Source of the DNA: CAKUIA01 sp044433115
Lineage (GTDB): Bacteria > Verrucomicrobiota > Verrucomicrobiia > Opitutales > Intestinicryptomonadaceae
Reading direction: 5' to 3'
Assembly (NCBI GenBank): GCA_044433115.1
Contig: JAWXTY010000004.1
Span: 1-64,000, forward strand
DNA length: 64,000 nt
The number at the start of each line of letters is the position of its first letter. Positions within the stretch are counted from its first letter, which is position 1. The position numbers were made by a program, and so were the translations under genes. The notes beneath the pieces are model-generated. The model did not search any database, was not told where the DNA came from, and saw nothing but the letters and a program-made list of their open reading frames with translations. This document shows, one piece after another, positions 15,267 to 24,718 of the stretch.

Positions 15267-16661
15267 ATAAAGAAATTATTTATTACAGCTCTTAGTTTGC
15301 TTTCTCTTGGACTTTATGCTGAGACGAAGCCAAATGTACTTATAATCTTTACTGACGACCAAGGCTATCAGGACTTGGGTATCTTTGGGGCAGAAGGGAT
15401 TAAAACCCCTAATATAGATAAGCTTGCCTCTGAAGGATTAGTAGGCAGAAGCTTTTATGTATCTACTAGCGTTTGCACTCCATCGAGAGCAGCCCTTCAA
15501 ACTGGTAAATATCACTATAACGTAAAACTATTTAGCAATGGACAAAAGCAAAAAGTGTATTTCCCTGACACTCCTGCAGGTATGCCTCAAAGCGAAGTTA
15601 CTATAGCTGAAATGCTTAAGCCTCTTGGCTACCACACTGCCCTAATAGGCAAATGGCACTTGGGACACCAAGACGAATATCTACCTATAGAGCAAGGCTA
15701 TGATTATTTTTATGGAATACCTTATAGTAATGATATGTGGCTACCTGAAAATATGAAATACGCAAAAGACATTGTCTTACGCAAAGGATTTACTATGGAA
15801 ACTATGTCCAAGCGTGCTACAAACAAAAGACCATCTTTGGAAAATGGCAAAGAAGACCCTCCTCTAATGCGTGGAAACGAAGTTGTAGAATATCCTGCAG
15901 ACCAAGCGACTCTAACTGAAAGATATGTAGATGAGACTATAAAATTTATAGAAAATGCTAAGGGCGAGCCATTTTTTGTATGCCTAACTCCAGCTATGCC
16001 TCACGACCCTCAGTTTGTTACAGACAAATTCAAGGGCGTTAGTTCTCGTGGTACTTATGGCGACTGCATTGCAGAAATCGACGCAAATGTAGGTAGATTA
16101 GTAGCCTATCTAAAAGAAAAAAATCTCTTTGATAACACTATAATCTTCTACACTTCAGACAATGGTCCTTACCTAAAGGCTAATAAATATGGCAAAGCCC
16201 TACCTCTAAAGGGTGGCAAATTTGGCTTAAATGAAGGTGGTTTAAGAGTACCATTTTTAGTTACATATCCAAAACTTATCAAGGCGAACACAGATACATT
16301 TGAAATTATGTCTAGCATAGATATAATGCCAACTATCGCAGAATTGACAGGAGCTAAAACTCCAGAAGGTATAGATGGCGTATCGCTACTTTCTTTCTTA
16401 TCTGGAAAGACAAAGACTAGCCCTAGAGATGAATTTACTTACGCAGGCTCAAATGTGGCTGCCATTACTGGCTTTAGAAAAGGCGATTGGAAGCTTGTAA
16501 AAAATGGCAATGCAAACGCAAAAAATTCCCAAGGCTACGTGCTATATAATCTTAAAGATGATATAGGCGAAAAAACTGATCTTGCTAAAAAGCACCCAGA
16601 AAAAGTTCAAGAGCTAAAAGCACTTTTAGACGAGCGAAACGCAAAGTTCAAGAAACAGTAA
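15267..16661 (+). CDS. Secreted sulfatase with apparent ATA start codon
   Basis: The mature enzyme is an ordinary sulfatase: FTDDQGYQDLG (metal ligands), KTPNIDKLAS, maturation motif C70-T-P-S-R, LIGKWHLGHQDEYLP, MPHDPQF and TSDNGPY. The frame has no ATG, GTG or CTG before the fold. Reading from the ATA at 15267 gives xKKLFITALSLLSLGLYA, a perfect Sec signal peptide like those of the neighbouring sulfatases; the first conventional start, TTG at 15297, would remove the basic n-region. The upstream in-frame stop is at 15249. So either AUA initiates, or an ATG has mutated or been misread. Terminator at 16684. Substrate unknown. Confidence 0.85.
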   Translation: MKKLFITALSLLSLGLYAETKPNVLIIFTDDQGYQDLGIFGAEGIKTPNIDKLASEGLVGRSFYVSTSVCTPSRAALQTGKYHYNVKLFSNGQKQKVYFPDTPAGMPQSEVTIAEMLKPLGYHTALIGKWHLGHQDEYLPIEQGYDYFYGIPYSNDMWLPENMKYAKDIVLRKGFTMETMSKRATNKRPSLENGKEDPPLMRGNEVVEYPADQATLTERYVDETIKFIENAKGEPFFVCLTPAMPHDPQFVTDKFKGVSSRGTYGDCIAEIDANVGRLVAYLKEKNLFDNTIIFYTSDNGPYLKANKYGKALPLKGGKFGLNEGGLRVPFLVTYPKLIKANTDTFEIMSSIDIMPTIAELTGAKTPEGIDGVSLLSFLSGKTKTSPRDEFTYAGSNVAAITGFRKGDWKLVKNGNANAKNSQGYVLYNLKDDIGEKTDLAKKHPEKVQELKALLDERNAKFKKQ

Positions 16662-16683
16662 AAAGTTTATATAATATTTTAAA

Positions 16684-16718
16684 ATAAAGGCACAAAATTT
16701 ATTTTTTGTGCTTTTATT
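16684..16718 (+). terminator. Terminator-like hairpin
   Basis: AAAGGCACAAAA and TTTTGTGCTTTT pair with one bulged G; T-rich tail. Lies between the sulfatase and prs. Confidence 0.65.
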
Positions 16719-16754
16719 GTTTACAAAAGTTATATAATTGCTAAAAATTATATT

Positions 16755-17708
16755 ATGAAGATAGATAATCTAAAGATTTTTTCAGGTAGAGCTAACCCAG
16801 ATTTGACAAATGCAATTTGCGATTGCTTGTCGCTAACTCAAGGTTCAGCAAGAGTAGAAGAATTTCCAGATACAGAGATTTTTGCTCAGTATTTAGAAAC
16901 TATTAGAGGCGATGATGTATTTATCGTTCAGCCAACAAATGCTCCTACTAATGATAACTTTATGGAATTATTCATTATGGCAGACGCAGCAAAAAGGTCG
17001 TCTGCATCAAGAATAACTGCTGTAATTCCTTTCTTTGGTTATGCTAGACAAGACAGAAAAGATAAGCCAAGAGTACCTATTACTGCAAAGCTAATGGCAA
17101 ACTTGCTAACTGCTGCTGGCATAGATAGAATTTTGACTATGGACTTGCACGCTCAACAAATCCAAGGTTTCTTTGATATTCCTTGCGACCATTTGAACGC
17201 TTCTCAAGTTATAATCGACTACCTATCTAAGGGTGATTTATCTAATGCTACAGTGATTTCGCCTGACGTTGGTGCATTAAAGAGAGCGGTTGCATACGCT
17301 GAGCAACTCGACGTACCAGTGGGCTTTATTGCAAAGAGAAGAATTTCTGCAGAAGAAGTTGCTGCAACTAACTTAGTTGGCGACGTTGAAGGCAGAGACA
17401 TTTTAATCTTGGACGATATGACAGAAACAGCAGGCACTATAACAGCTGCTGCCCAAATTTTAAAGCAAAACGGAGCAAAGACAGTTAGAGCTGCAGTAAC
17501 GCACGCTTGCCTAACTGACACTGCCTACGAAAGATTGGCTTTAGGTTATATAGACGAGTTAATCGTAACAGACTCAACTCCTCCTAGCCCTAGATACAAA
17601 GACTACAATATAACAGTACTATCTATAGCTCATCTCTTTGCAGACGCTATTTTAAGAATACACAACAATATGTCTGTAACTTCTCTATTTAAGATTAAAG
17701 GATTTTAG
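16755..17708 (+). CDS. prs: Ribose-phosphate pyrophosphokinase
   Basis: 317 residues, normal class I PRPP synthetase length. Makes phosphoribosyl pyrophosphate from ribose 5-phosphate and ATP for nucleotide, His and Trp synthesis. Landmarks: IFSGRANPDL at the start, GDDVFIVQPTNAP, the ATP-loop region PFFGYARQDRKDK, MDLHAQQIQGFFD and the PRPP-binding loop LDDMTETAGTI near residue 218-228. Cytoplasmic. smc follows 28 bp after its stop on the same strand, so the two are probably cotranscribed. Confidence 0.96.
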   Translation: MKIDNLKIFSGRANPDLTNAICDCLSLTQGSARVEEFPDTEIFAQYLETIRGDDVFIVQPTNAPTNDNFMELFIMADAAKRSSASRITAVIPFFGYARQDRKDKPRVPITAKLMANLLTAAGIDRILTMDLHAQQIQGFFDIPCDHLNASQVIIDYLSKGDLSNATVISPDVGALKRAVAYAEQLDVPVGFIAKRRISAEEVAATNLVGDVEGRDILILDDMTETAGTITAAAQILKQNGAKTVRAAVTHACLTDTAYERLALGYIDELIVTDSTPPSPRYKDYNITVLSIAHLFADAILRIHNNMSVTSLFKIKGF

Positions 17709-17736
17709 CCTAACTAAAGGGAAATAGACAACATCT

Positions 17737-20700
17737 ATGTATCTAAAGCAAGTAACTATAAATGGCTTTAAGAGCTTTGCAGACAAAACTGAGATAGATT
17801 TACCTAAGGGTATAATCGCTATAGTTGGTCCCAATGGCTGTGGTAAGAGCAATATAGTTGATGCTATACGTTGGGTCTTGGGCGAACAGAGTGCCAAGGC
17901 TTTGCGTGGGGGCAAAATGCAAGATGTCATTTTCCAAGGCACAGATAAGCGTAAGCCTTTGCCTCTTTGTGAGGTAAAGTTGCTTTTTGCTGAGTGCGAA
18001 AAAGAACTTGGCACAAATTTTAATGAGGTAGAAATCGCAAGGCGTGTCGCTAAAGACGGAGGTAGTAATTACTATATAAATGGCAAAGTTGCTCGCCTTA
18101 AGGAAATACAAAACCTCTTTATGGATACTGGTATTGGGCGTGTCTCTTATTCCTTTATGGTTCAAGGGCAAATAGACCAGATATTGTCGTCTAACCCAAG
18201 TGAGCGTAGGGCTATTTTTGAAGAAGCAGCTGGCATAACTAGATATAAAACTCAAAGGCGTGAAGCCCTAAATAAGCTTGCCTTGGTAGACCAAAATTTA
18301 GCTAGAATTACTGACAGAATTGAAGAAATCAATAGACAAATTGGCTCGCTTAAAAGACAGGCAGCAAAGGCTCTTAGATACCAAAAACTTAGCCACAGGC
18401 TAAAGCATTTAGATATTGCAATAAATGCAAAAATCTACTCTGAGCAAAGCGTGTTAATTTCCCAAGATGAGGCTCAAGTAAATATCATTCTTGAAAATTT
18501 AGAAAAGCTAAACCAAGAATTATCTCAAAGGCAAGGCGAACTTGAAGCTACAAGAAGTCAACGTACTATACTTTTAGAAAACTTGGAAGTATTGCGTTCT
18601 AATTCAGCTGAAATTCGCTCTCAACAAGAGCAGGCTCAAAGAAATTGTGAGTTTGCTCAACTTCGTAAAAGGGATATACTCGAACGTGGCGAAAATATTC
18701 AAGCAGAAATAGAAAAGCTCGAAACCCAACTTAGCAATCTAAGAGGCAAAACCCAAGGCGACGCTAAGACTAAGCAAGAGCAACTTGAGCTTGTATTTAG
18801 CTCTGACGAACTTTTTAAACAGCAAAATCGAGACTTAATTCTAATAGAGCAACGCCTAAGTGCAACTGAGCAAGAACTATCAAAAGCAAAGCAAGATAGC
18901 CTTGTAAATGAGGGAGCTATAACTCGATTGAGGAGCAATTGTAGCTCTATAGAAGTTGATTTAAAGTCTTATGAGGTACGCCACGCAACAGCCTCTGACA
19001 CTGCCTATCAGCTTAAGGAAGAGATACTTAGCTATCAGGCTAGAGATGAAGAATTTGCACAGGCAACAGAAACTGCAAAGTATAGGTTAAGTAATGTTCA
19101 AGAGGAAATTTCGCAAATAGCCCAATCAAATTCTGAGCTAATCCAAGCATATAGAGCAAAACAAGTTGAGATACAATCCCTCGATAGAACTATAGCGTCA
19201 AAGAGTGCTAAATTAAGCTTATTGAACGACTTGCAAGAAAAACTTGAGGGCTATTCTGATGGCGTACGTGCAGTTATGCAAGGCAAAGTCGAAGAAGTAA
19301 TTTCCCCTTCAAGCGTGAATATCATTGCCCAATCGCTAGATATTAAAGAAGAGTGGGCTTATGCTTTTGAGACTATGCTATCTTCTAGCATAGATGCCCT
19401 AAGTCTCGATGATGAGTCGAAAATATCCCCTCTCTTAGACGCTCTTAGAGACAGAAATTTAGGCAAAGCCTGCATAAAAATCAAAGACTTTTTAAGCTTT
19501 ACTCAACTCGACAACTTGCCTGCAAATATTTATAAATGCCAAAACTTCATAAGCCCTACAAGCGATGACGCTACTCTTGCCTTATCTGCAAAAAAGCTCT
19601 TAGACGGCTGTTATTTTTGTGAGGATATTTTAGAATTTTTAAGCTTTGCCCTAGCTCAAAGCAACTTCAATTTTGCCTTGGCAGTAGATAGAAATGGCAA
19701 CGTCTTAGATTGTAGAGGTGTGATATATTCAGCTAGTCAATCTAAGGACACTGAAAGCTCTTTCATCTTGCGTAACAAAGAGATAAAGAGGCTAAGCTCT
19801 GAGATAGAACTCGACAACAACGCCCTCACAAAGCTCCACGAAGAGGCTATGTCTCTACAGGCTCAAATGGATAATCTCGAAGAAGAAGCAAAGCAAAAGA
19901 AAGCTATAGAAGCTGAAATCAAGCGTGAATTATTATCTATAGAAGCCCAACTTAGCAATTTAGAGCAGAACAAAAAGGCAAAGCAAGCCGAACTTTCCAA
20001 GCAAAATATGCTCTTAGAGGATATGGAAAATTCTCGCTTTGAAGCCCAAAATAGGCTCAAGCAGGCAAATGACGCTCTCTCTCAAGCTGAGGAAAAAATA
20101 GAAAATTCTCGCCTTGAAATAAATAAAAAAGAGGCTCAAATTGAAGATATACGCTTTGAAAAAGAGCAAAAGCAAGCCGAACTTTCTGAGCTACGCCTCG
20201 ACTTAGCTACAAAAAAGCAGGCTCTTGACAATCTCGAAAAAGGCTTAAATGCAACTAAGCAACAAGAGATTGAAACAGAAACTCAACTACAAAAAATAAG
20301 AATAGAGCTAGAACAATCTGCACAAACTATACAAAACCTTGAGGAAAATTCACTAAAGGACTTAGAACTATCTACTCAGCTAAAATCTAAGCTCGACGCT
20401 CTATTAAATTCTATAGAAGAGGAAAAGCTCCAACTCTCAAGAAAAGAAGAAGCCCTCCTCCTTGCAGATAAAGATATGCAGGAACTTAGCCAAAGGCATA
20501 GAAAGGCTCTTGCAGATAAAAATGACTTAGACATAAAATTAGCTAAGCTAAACTCTAAGCGTGAATTTGCCATAGAAAGAATTTTAAGCGACTACGAGCT
20601 AGATATTTCCACTATAGATTATAGAGAGCAACTCTGGAAAGCTGACGAAAAGTTCGAGCTAAAACTAGATTTAAAGGACATCGAAGACGAAGCAGACTCT

Positions 20701-21420
20701 GCCCCTGTGGCAAAGGATAGACCTCCTATGACTGAAGAAAGCCTCAAGGCTCTTGAGTCGTCTGACTTTATTGCTATAGAAGAAGAGCTAAAGACTCTAA
20801 GGCAAAAGATTGCCTCAATGGGAGCTGTAAACCTCGTTGCTATAGACGAATATGTAGAGCTTAAAGAACGCTACGACTTTTTAAAGGCTCAAAGCGACGA
20901 CTTGTGGAAAGCCAAGAACGACTTAGTATCTGCAATAGACGAAATCAACGAGACTTCCAAAAAGCTATTTATAGAAACCTTTGAGCAGATACGCAAAAAC
21001 TTTGAATTTACTTTCCAAAAGCTATTTGGAGGTGGACACGCTGATTTAAACCTTGTCGAAACAGAGGACGTTTTAGACAGTGGTATAGAAATCATTGCAC
21101 GCCCTCCTGGCACTGTACTTAAGAGTTTGTCGCTACTATCTGGCGGACAAAGAACTATGACAGCTGTTGCCCTGCTCTTTGCTATATATATGGTTAAGCC
21201 TTCGCCTTTTTGCGTACTCGACGAACTCGACGCTCCACTAGACGACGCAAACATTGGCAGATACACGGATATACTCAAAGAGTTCACCAGCTACTCGCAA
21301 TTCTTAATCATCACCCACAGCAAACGCACAGTGTCTGCCGCCAACACTATCTACGGCGTAACTATGCAAGAACGAGGCGTTACAAAGCTTGTATCTATGC
21401 GTTTTAGCGACTACCAATAA
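17737..21420 (+). CDS. smc: Chromosome segregation ATPase SMC
   Basis: 1227 residues with the full SMC plan: N-terminal ATPase half with Walker A GPNGCGKSN (31-39) and a Q-loop region MVQGQIDQIL, two long coiled coils rich in Gln/Glu/Lys/Leu, a central hinge beginning near GYSDGVRAVMQGKVEEV (about 500-670), and the C-terminal half with the ABC signature LSLLSGGQR and Walker B FCVLDELDAPLDDAN. It dimerises through the hinge and, with ScpA/ScpB, compacts and separates chromosomes. Interesting local detail: the coiled coil is unusually free of helix breaks. ScpA/B are not in the window. Confidence 0.96.
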   Translation: MYLKQVTINGFKSFADKTEIDLPKGIIAIVGPNGCGKSNIVDAIRWVLGEQSAKALRGGKMQDVIFQGTDKRKPLPLCEVKLLFAECEKELGTNFNEVEIARRVAKDGGSNYYINGKVARLKEIQNLFMDTGIGRVSYSFMVQGQIDQILSSNPSERRAIFEEAAGITRYKTQRREALNKLALVDQNLARITDRIEEINRQIGSLKRQAAKALRYQKLSHRLKHLDIAINAKIYSEQSVLISQDEAQVNIILENLEKLNQELSQRQGELEATRSQRTILLENLEVLRSNSAEIRSQQEQAQRNCEFAQLRKRDILERGENIQAEIEKLETQLSNLRGKTQGDAKTKQEQLELVFSSDELFKQQNRDLILIEQRLSATEQELSKAKQDSLVNEGAITRLRSNCSSIEVDLKSYEVRHATASDTAYQLKEEILSYQARDEEFAQATETAKYRLSNVQEEISQIAQSNSELIQAYRAKQVEIQSLDRTIASKSAKLSLLNDLQEKLEGYSDGVRAVMQGKVEEVISPSSVNIIAQSLDIKEEWAYAFETMLSSSIDALSLDDESKISPLLDALRDRNLGKACIKIKDFLSFTQLDNLPANIYKCQNFISPTSDDATLALSAKKLLDGCYFCEDILEFLSFALAQSNFNFALAVDRNGNVLDCRGVIYSASQSKDTESSFILRNKEIKRLSSEIELDNNALTKLHEEAMSLQAQMDNLEEEAKQKKAIEAEIKRELLSIEAQLSNLEQNKKAKQAELSKQNMLLEDMENSRFEAQNRLKQANDALSQAEEKIENSRLEINKKEAQIEDIRFEKEQKQAELSELRLDLATKKQALDNLEKGLNATKQQEIETETQLQKIRIELEQSAQTIQNLEENSLKDLELSTQLKSKLDALLNSIEEEKLQLSRKEEALLLADKDMQELSQRHRKALADKNDLDIKLAKLNSKREFAIERILSDYELDISTIDYREQLWKADEKFELKLDLKDIEDEADSAPVAKDRPPMTEESLKALESSDFIAIEEELKTLRQKIASMGAVNLVAIDEYVELKERYDFLKAQSDDLWKAKNDLVSAIDEINETSKKLFIETFEQIRKNFEFTFQKLFGGGHADLNLVETEDVLDSGIEIIARPPGTVLKSLSLLSGGQRTMTAVALLFAIYMVKPSPFCVLDELDAPLDDANIGRYTDILKEFTSYSQFLIITHSKRTVSAANTIYGVTMQERGVTKLVSMRFSDYQ

Positions 21421-21505
21421 ATGCTAAAACTTGTCCAATGTAAAAAAATCAAAAAAAATGCTTGATTTTTTGGAAAAGATATACTTTACTTATATACAGA
21501 TAAAA

Positions 21506-21625
21506 ATGAAACATTTAGACGACATAGCAAATATCGAAACATCTTCACTTGAAGTTGGCTCTACTTGTGTGTCTACAAATGCGTACTACTTCGGAGATTT
21601 CTATTACTCATATTTTATGAAATAA
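21506..21625 (+). CDS. Possible 39-residue peptide, unknown
   Basis: A short frame starting MKHLDDIANI and ending DFYYSYFMK, followed 51 bp later by a good terminator. The N-terminal third is acidic/leader-like, the C-terminal part is rich in Ser, Thr, Cys, Gly and aromatic residues (TSSLEVGSTCVSTNAYYFG). No Shine-Dalgarno is evident. A longer frame from TTG at 21431 exists but looks less natural. It lies between smc and an aldolase-like gene. It could be a real small protein or chance. Confidence 0.3.
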   Translation: MKHLDDIANIETSSLEVGSTCVSTNAYYFGDFYYSYFMK

Positions 21626-21676
21626 AATATTCCCGAAGCGTGCTTGTATAATTTAACAAAAAATCAAGAATTGAAG

Positions 21677-21703
21677 CTCGGGGATAAAACCCGAGTTTTT
21701 TTT
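21677..21703 (+). terminator. Rho-independent terminator
   Basis: CTCGGG and CCCGAG around GATAAAA, then a run of T. It ends the smc / small-peptide transcript. Confidence 0.88.
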
Positions 21704-21728
21704 ATAAACAGAAAGAAAATAAATAAAA

Positions 21729-22730
21729 ATGAATGCTAAAGCAAAAACAAGCTCCAATGCAACTCAATCTAAATGGGTAGGCTACAGAGAAAACCTAAAA
21801 GTGCTAGACTGCACAATCCGTGATGGCGGTTTGATGAACAATAGCAGATTTACTGACGAAGAAGTTAAAGAAGTTTACTCTACTTTGACTAAAGCTAATG
21901 TAGACTATATGGAAATTGGCTACAAGAATAGCGAAAAAATATTTTCAACTAAAGATTACGGTCCTTGGAGATTTTCTAAAGACGAAGACATCAGCAGAAT
22001 TATCGACGACCTAAAAACTGAAAATAGCCCTAAAATAGCTGTTATGGCTGACGCTGAAAAAAGCGATATGAATGACGTATTGCCTTGCGACAAAAGCCCT
22101 ATAGACCTAATCAGAGTTGCAACTTACATTCACCAAATCCCTTTGGCTTTGGAAATGCTTAAAGATGCTCAAGACAAAGGCTACGAAACTGCTCTTAACC
22201 TTATGGCTATCTCTACTGTTAGAGAAAGAGAACTCGATGAAGCCCTAGAACTACTTTGTGCTGCAAAGCCTAACACTGTATACCTAGTTGACAGCTTCGG
22301 CTCTCTATACGGCGAACAAATCTCTTACCTCCTAAGAAAATACCACAGATACACTAAAGCTGAAGGCATAGAATTAGGTATCCACGCTCATAACAATATG
22401 CAACTAGCTTTCTCTAACACTATCGAAGCAATCCTTCGTGGTGCTACTATGCTAGATGCAACTATCGCTGGCTTAGGCAGAGGTGCAGGCAACTGCCAAC
22501 TAGAACTCCTCCTCGGTTTTCTTCATAACCCTAAATACAAAATTCGTCCAGTACTAGAATGCGTACAAGATACTATCGAACCTATGAGAGAAGCTCTCGG
22601 CTGGGGCTTCGATTACCCTTATATGATTTCTGGTATTATGAATAGCCACCCTAAGTCTGCTATCGCTCAGTGCGAAGGCGAAAATAGAAAGAAAATCGTA
22701 GAATTCTACGACTCAATGACTGCCCAATAA
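21729..22730 (+). CDS. HMGL-like (DRE-TIM) aldolase family protein
   Basis: 333 residues. The sequence is a pyruvate-carboxyltransferase / HMG-CoA-lyase-type TIM barrel: LDCTIRDGGL carries the first metal-binding Asp and catalytic Arg of the DRE-TIM motif, and GIHAHNNMQLA carries the two metal-binding His. AGLGRGAGNCQLELLL is the typical GxGxxxGN signature. The closest well-known members are 4-hydroxy-2-oxovalerate aldolase-like proteins, which cleave or form a C-C bond next to a 2-oxo acid with a divalent metal. Length is about that of MhpE with no communication domain partner. Substrate is not assignable. No aromatic-degradation genes are adjacent; upstream is a possible small peptide. Confidence 0.8.
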   Translation: MNAKAKTSSNATQSKWVGYRENLKVLDCTIRDGGLMNNSRFTDEEVKEVYSTLTKANVDYMEIGYKNSEKIFSTKDYGPWRFSKDEDISRIIDDLKTENSPKIAVMADAEKSDMNDVLPCDKSPIDLIRVATYIHQIPLALEMLKDAQDKGYETALNLMAISTVRERELDEALELLCAAKPNTVYLVDSFGSLYGEQISYLLRKYHRYTKAEGIELGIHAHNNMQLAFSNTIEAILRGATMLDATIAGLGRGAGNCQLELLLGFLHNPKYKIRPVLECVQDTIEPMREALGWGFDYPYMISGIMNSHPKSAIAQCEGENRKKIVEFYDSMTAQ

Positions 22731-22766
22731 CAGGGCGAAGCCCTGTACCGAGAAACTTCGTTTCTC
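22731..22766. repeat. Two adjacent mini-hairpins
   Basis: CAGGGC-GAA-GCCCTG starts at the base after the stop codon and is followed by GAGAAAC-TTC-GTTTCTC. Each has a 3-base loop. Neither has a T-run; they could stabilise the mRNA end or be a repeat-family member. Confidence 0.7.
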
Positions 22767-22833
22767 CTTGGGGGTACTCAGAGTTGCAACAGACGAATTG
22801 GCTAAAGCCAATGACTCCTCGCAAAAACATTTT

Positions 22834-22867
22834 AGAGCGTTTTCGAATGGGAACGCTCTTTTTTTTG
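22834..22867 (+). terminator. Rho-independent terminator
   Basis: AGAGCGTT and AACGCTCT separated by TTCGAATGGG, followed by eight T. The 62-codon frame overlapping it at 22768 is not credible. Confidence 0.9.
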
Positions 22868-22930
22868 CGAAGCTAATAAGAGTCATTTTCTATGCTAGAG
22901 TTTTCTTAAAATTAGTATTCTTTTTATATA

Positions 22931-22959
22931 TTGACAAGGCGAAAAGAAAAGCTTAAATT
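22931..22959 (+). promoter_or_regulatory. Promoter of the sulfatase array
   Basis: TTGACA, 17-bp spacer, TAAATT, located 26 bp before the ATG of the first sulfatase. The -35 is a perfect consensus; the -10 is fair. Confidence 0.6.
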
Positions 22960-22984
22960 ATACCCATTAATATTAATTTGAATT

Positions 22985-24649
22985 ATGAAGAGACTAACAT
23001 TATATATATTGATGGCTGCAAGTGCCGTAAGTGCCTTTGCCGCAAAGGATAACAGACCTAATATCATCTTATTTTTAACAGATGACCAAACTAGAAATTC
23101 AACTGGAGTATACGGGAACACTCAAGTAAAAACGCCTAATATGGACAAGCTTGCCAATAATGGTGCGATATTTGCAAATAATTATGCAACTACCACTATA
23201 TGTATGGCAAGTCGTGCGTCTATATTTACAGGTATGTATGAGTATAAAACTGGTTGTAATTTTGATAAAGGAGCTTTGTATGAAAGTAAGTGGAAGAAGT
23301 CTTACCCTATGTTATTGAGAGAAGCTGGCTACTTTACAGGTATGGGTGGCAAAGTTGGTGTAGATATTTATGACGAAGCAAATAAGGTAAAGTATAAGGG
23401 CGATAAAGCTATTGCTAAAGATGATTTTGACTTCTTTGTAGGTGGCACTGGACAAACTGAGTATGAAACAGCAAAGAACAAGCACTTGGCAAAATATGCA
23501 AAGGAATACCCTCACTCTACACGTGCTTATGCTGCTGCAATTGCAGATTTCATCAAGGAAGCAAAGGCAAGTGGCAAGCCATTTTGCTTTTCTATGAGCT
23601 TTAAAGCTCCTCATACTCCGATGAAGCCAGACCCTATGTTTAACGATGTTTATAAAGATACAGTTTGGCAAAGACCTGCAAATTCTGGCAGAGAAAGTGC
23701 TACTCATTTATCTACTCAAGCAAAGCTAGGTAGGCAATATTTAGAGTATGCAAATGCCTATTTCAAAGATGTAAACTTCCAAAGGTCTCAAACGCAATAT
23801 CACCAATTGATACACGGCGTTGACTATGCCATAGGTATGGTTATGGAAACTTTAGAAAAAGAGGGTGTTGCTGATAACACTATCTTGATTTTAACTTCAG
23901 ACAATGGCTACAGTTGCAGCGCCCATGGTATGGGTGGCAAAGTTCTTGCTTACGAAGAGTCAGCAAAGACTCCTTTAATTATCTATGACCCAAGAATTAA
24001 AAAGGCAAACAAGCCTAAGGATATTTGGAGAACAGGCGTTAGTGCAAACATAGATATAGCCCCAACTATCTTAGACTATGCTGGTGTAAAAATCCCAGAA
24101 AATATGGACGGCAAGAGCTTAAAGAAAGTTGTAGAAAACCCTAAGGAAAAGGTACGTAAAGAATTAGCTTTATACCAACTTTGGGGCAGTTTCCCTACAG
24201 TATCTCTAGCTATAGTTACAGAAGATTTCAAGTATATCTACTATCCTTATGCTGAAAGAATTGATCCAGCTGAAGAGTTGTATAACCTCAAAAAGGACGC
24301 TTTAGAGATGACTAATGTAATTAGCGACCCTGAGTATAAGTCTACTTTAAGAGATATGCAAGCTCACTACGAAACTCATTTCCAAAAGTACAAGAAGGAA
24401 AATGTAGCTAGAGATTCTTATGAAACTTTCCCTGTAATTTTCGACAAAAATATATCTTGGGACGAAAAGAAAAAGCACATACATAAACTCTTTGAAAATG
24501 GAGCTTATGGCTATGAAAATATGCTATATAGAATGAATTACGATGGCGATATTTATGATTACGACGCAGTAATAGAATATTCTCGCAAGAGACTAAGTGG
24601 CGAAATCAAAGTTCAAAACAGATCTATGACTGATAAGAAAAAGAAGTAA
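22985..24649 (+). CDS. Secreted sulfatase (array gene 1)
   Basis: 554 residues; Sec signal peptide ending near SAFAA. LTDDQTRNSTGVYGN, QVKTPNMDKLANNGAIF, maturation motif C73-M-A-S-R, FCFSMSFKAPHTPMKPDP and LTSDNGYSCSAHGMGGK mark the metal site and active site. After the core there is a long C-terminal part (IYYPYAER, then Lys/Tyr-rich segments to KKKK). It is clearly a paralogue of the three following sulfatases and closest to the last one in its N-terminal third. It has its own promoter and a terminator at 24661, so it is a separate unit. Substrate unknown. Confidence 0.9.
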   Translation: MKRLTLYILMAASAVSAFAAKDNRPNIILFLTDDQTRNSTGVYGNTQVKTPNMDKLANNGAIFANNYATTTICMASRASIFTGMYEYKTGCNFDKGALYESKWKKSYPMLLREAGYFTGMGGKVGVDIYDEANKVKYKGDKAIAKDDFDFFVGGTGQTEYETAKNKHLAKYAKEYPHSTRAYAAAIADFIKEAKASGKPFCFSMSFKAPHTPMKPDPMFNDVYKDTVWQRPANSGRESATHLSTQAKLGRQYLEYANAYFKDVNFQRSQTQYHQLIHGVDYAIGMVMETLEKEGVADNTILILTSDNGYSCSAHGMGGKVLAYEESAKTPLIIYDPRIKKANKPKDIWRTGVSANIDIAPTILDYAGVKIPENMDGKSLKKVVENPKEKVRKELALYQLWGSFPTVSLAIVTEDFKYIYYPYAERIDPAEELYNLKKDALEMTNVISDPEYKSTLRDMQAHYETHFQKYKKENVARDSYETFPVIFDKNISWDEKKKHIHKLFENGAYGYENMLYRMNYDGDIYDYDAVIEYSRKRLSGEIKVQNRSMTDKKKK

Positions 24650-24660
24650 GAATAAATAAC

Positions 24661-24695
24661 AAAAAAGAGGAAGAAATGTTGTACTTCCTCTTTTT
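24661..24695 (+). terminator. Rho-independent terminator
   Basis: AAAAAGAGGAAG and CTTCCTCTTTTT pair around AAATGTTGTA. Confidence 0.88.
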
Positions 24696-24718
24696 ATTGA
24701 TTTTTTACAGAAAGTACT

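Noticed and set aside
22768..22956. Open frame of 62 codons after the aldolase-like gene
   Set aside because: Overlaps a clear terminator hairpin and the sulfatase promoter.
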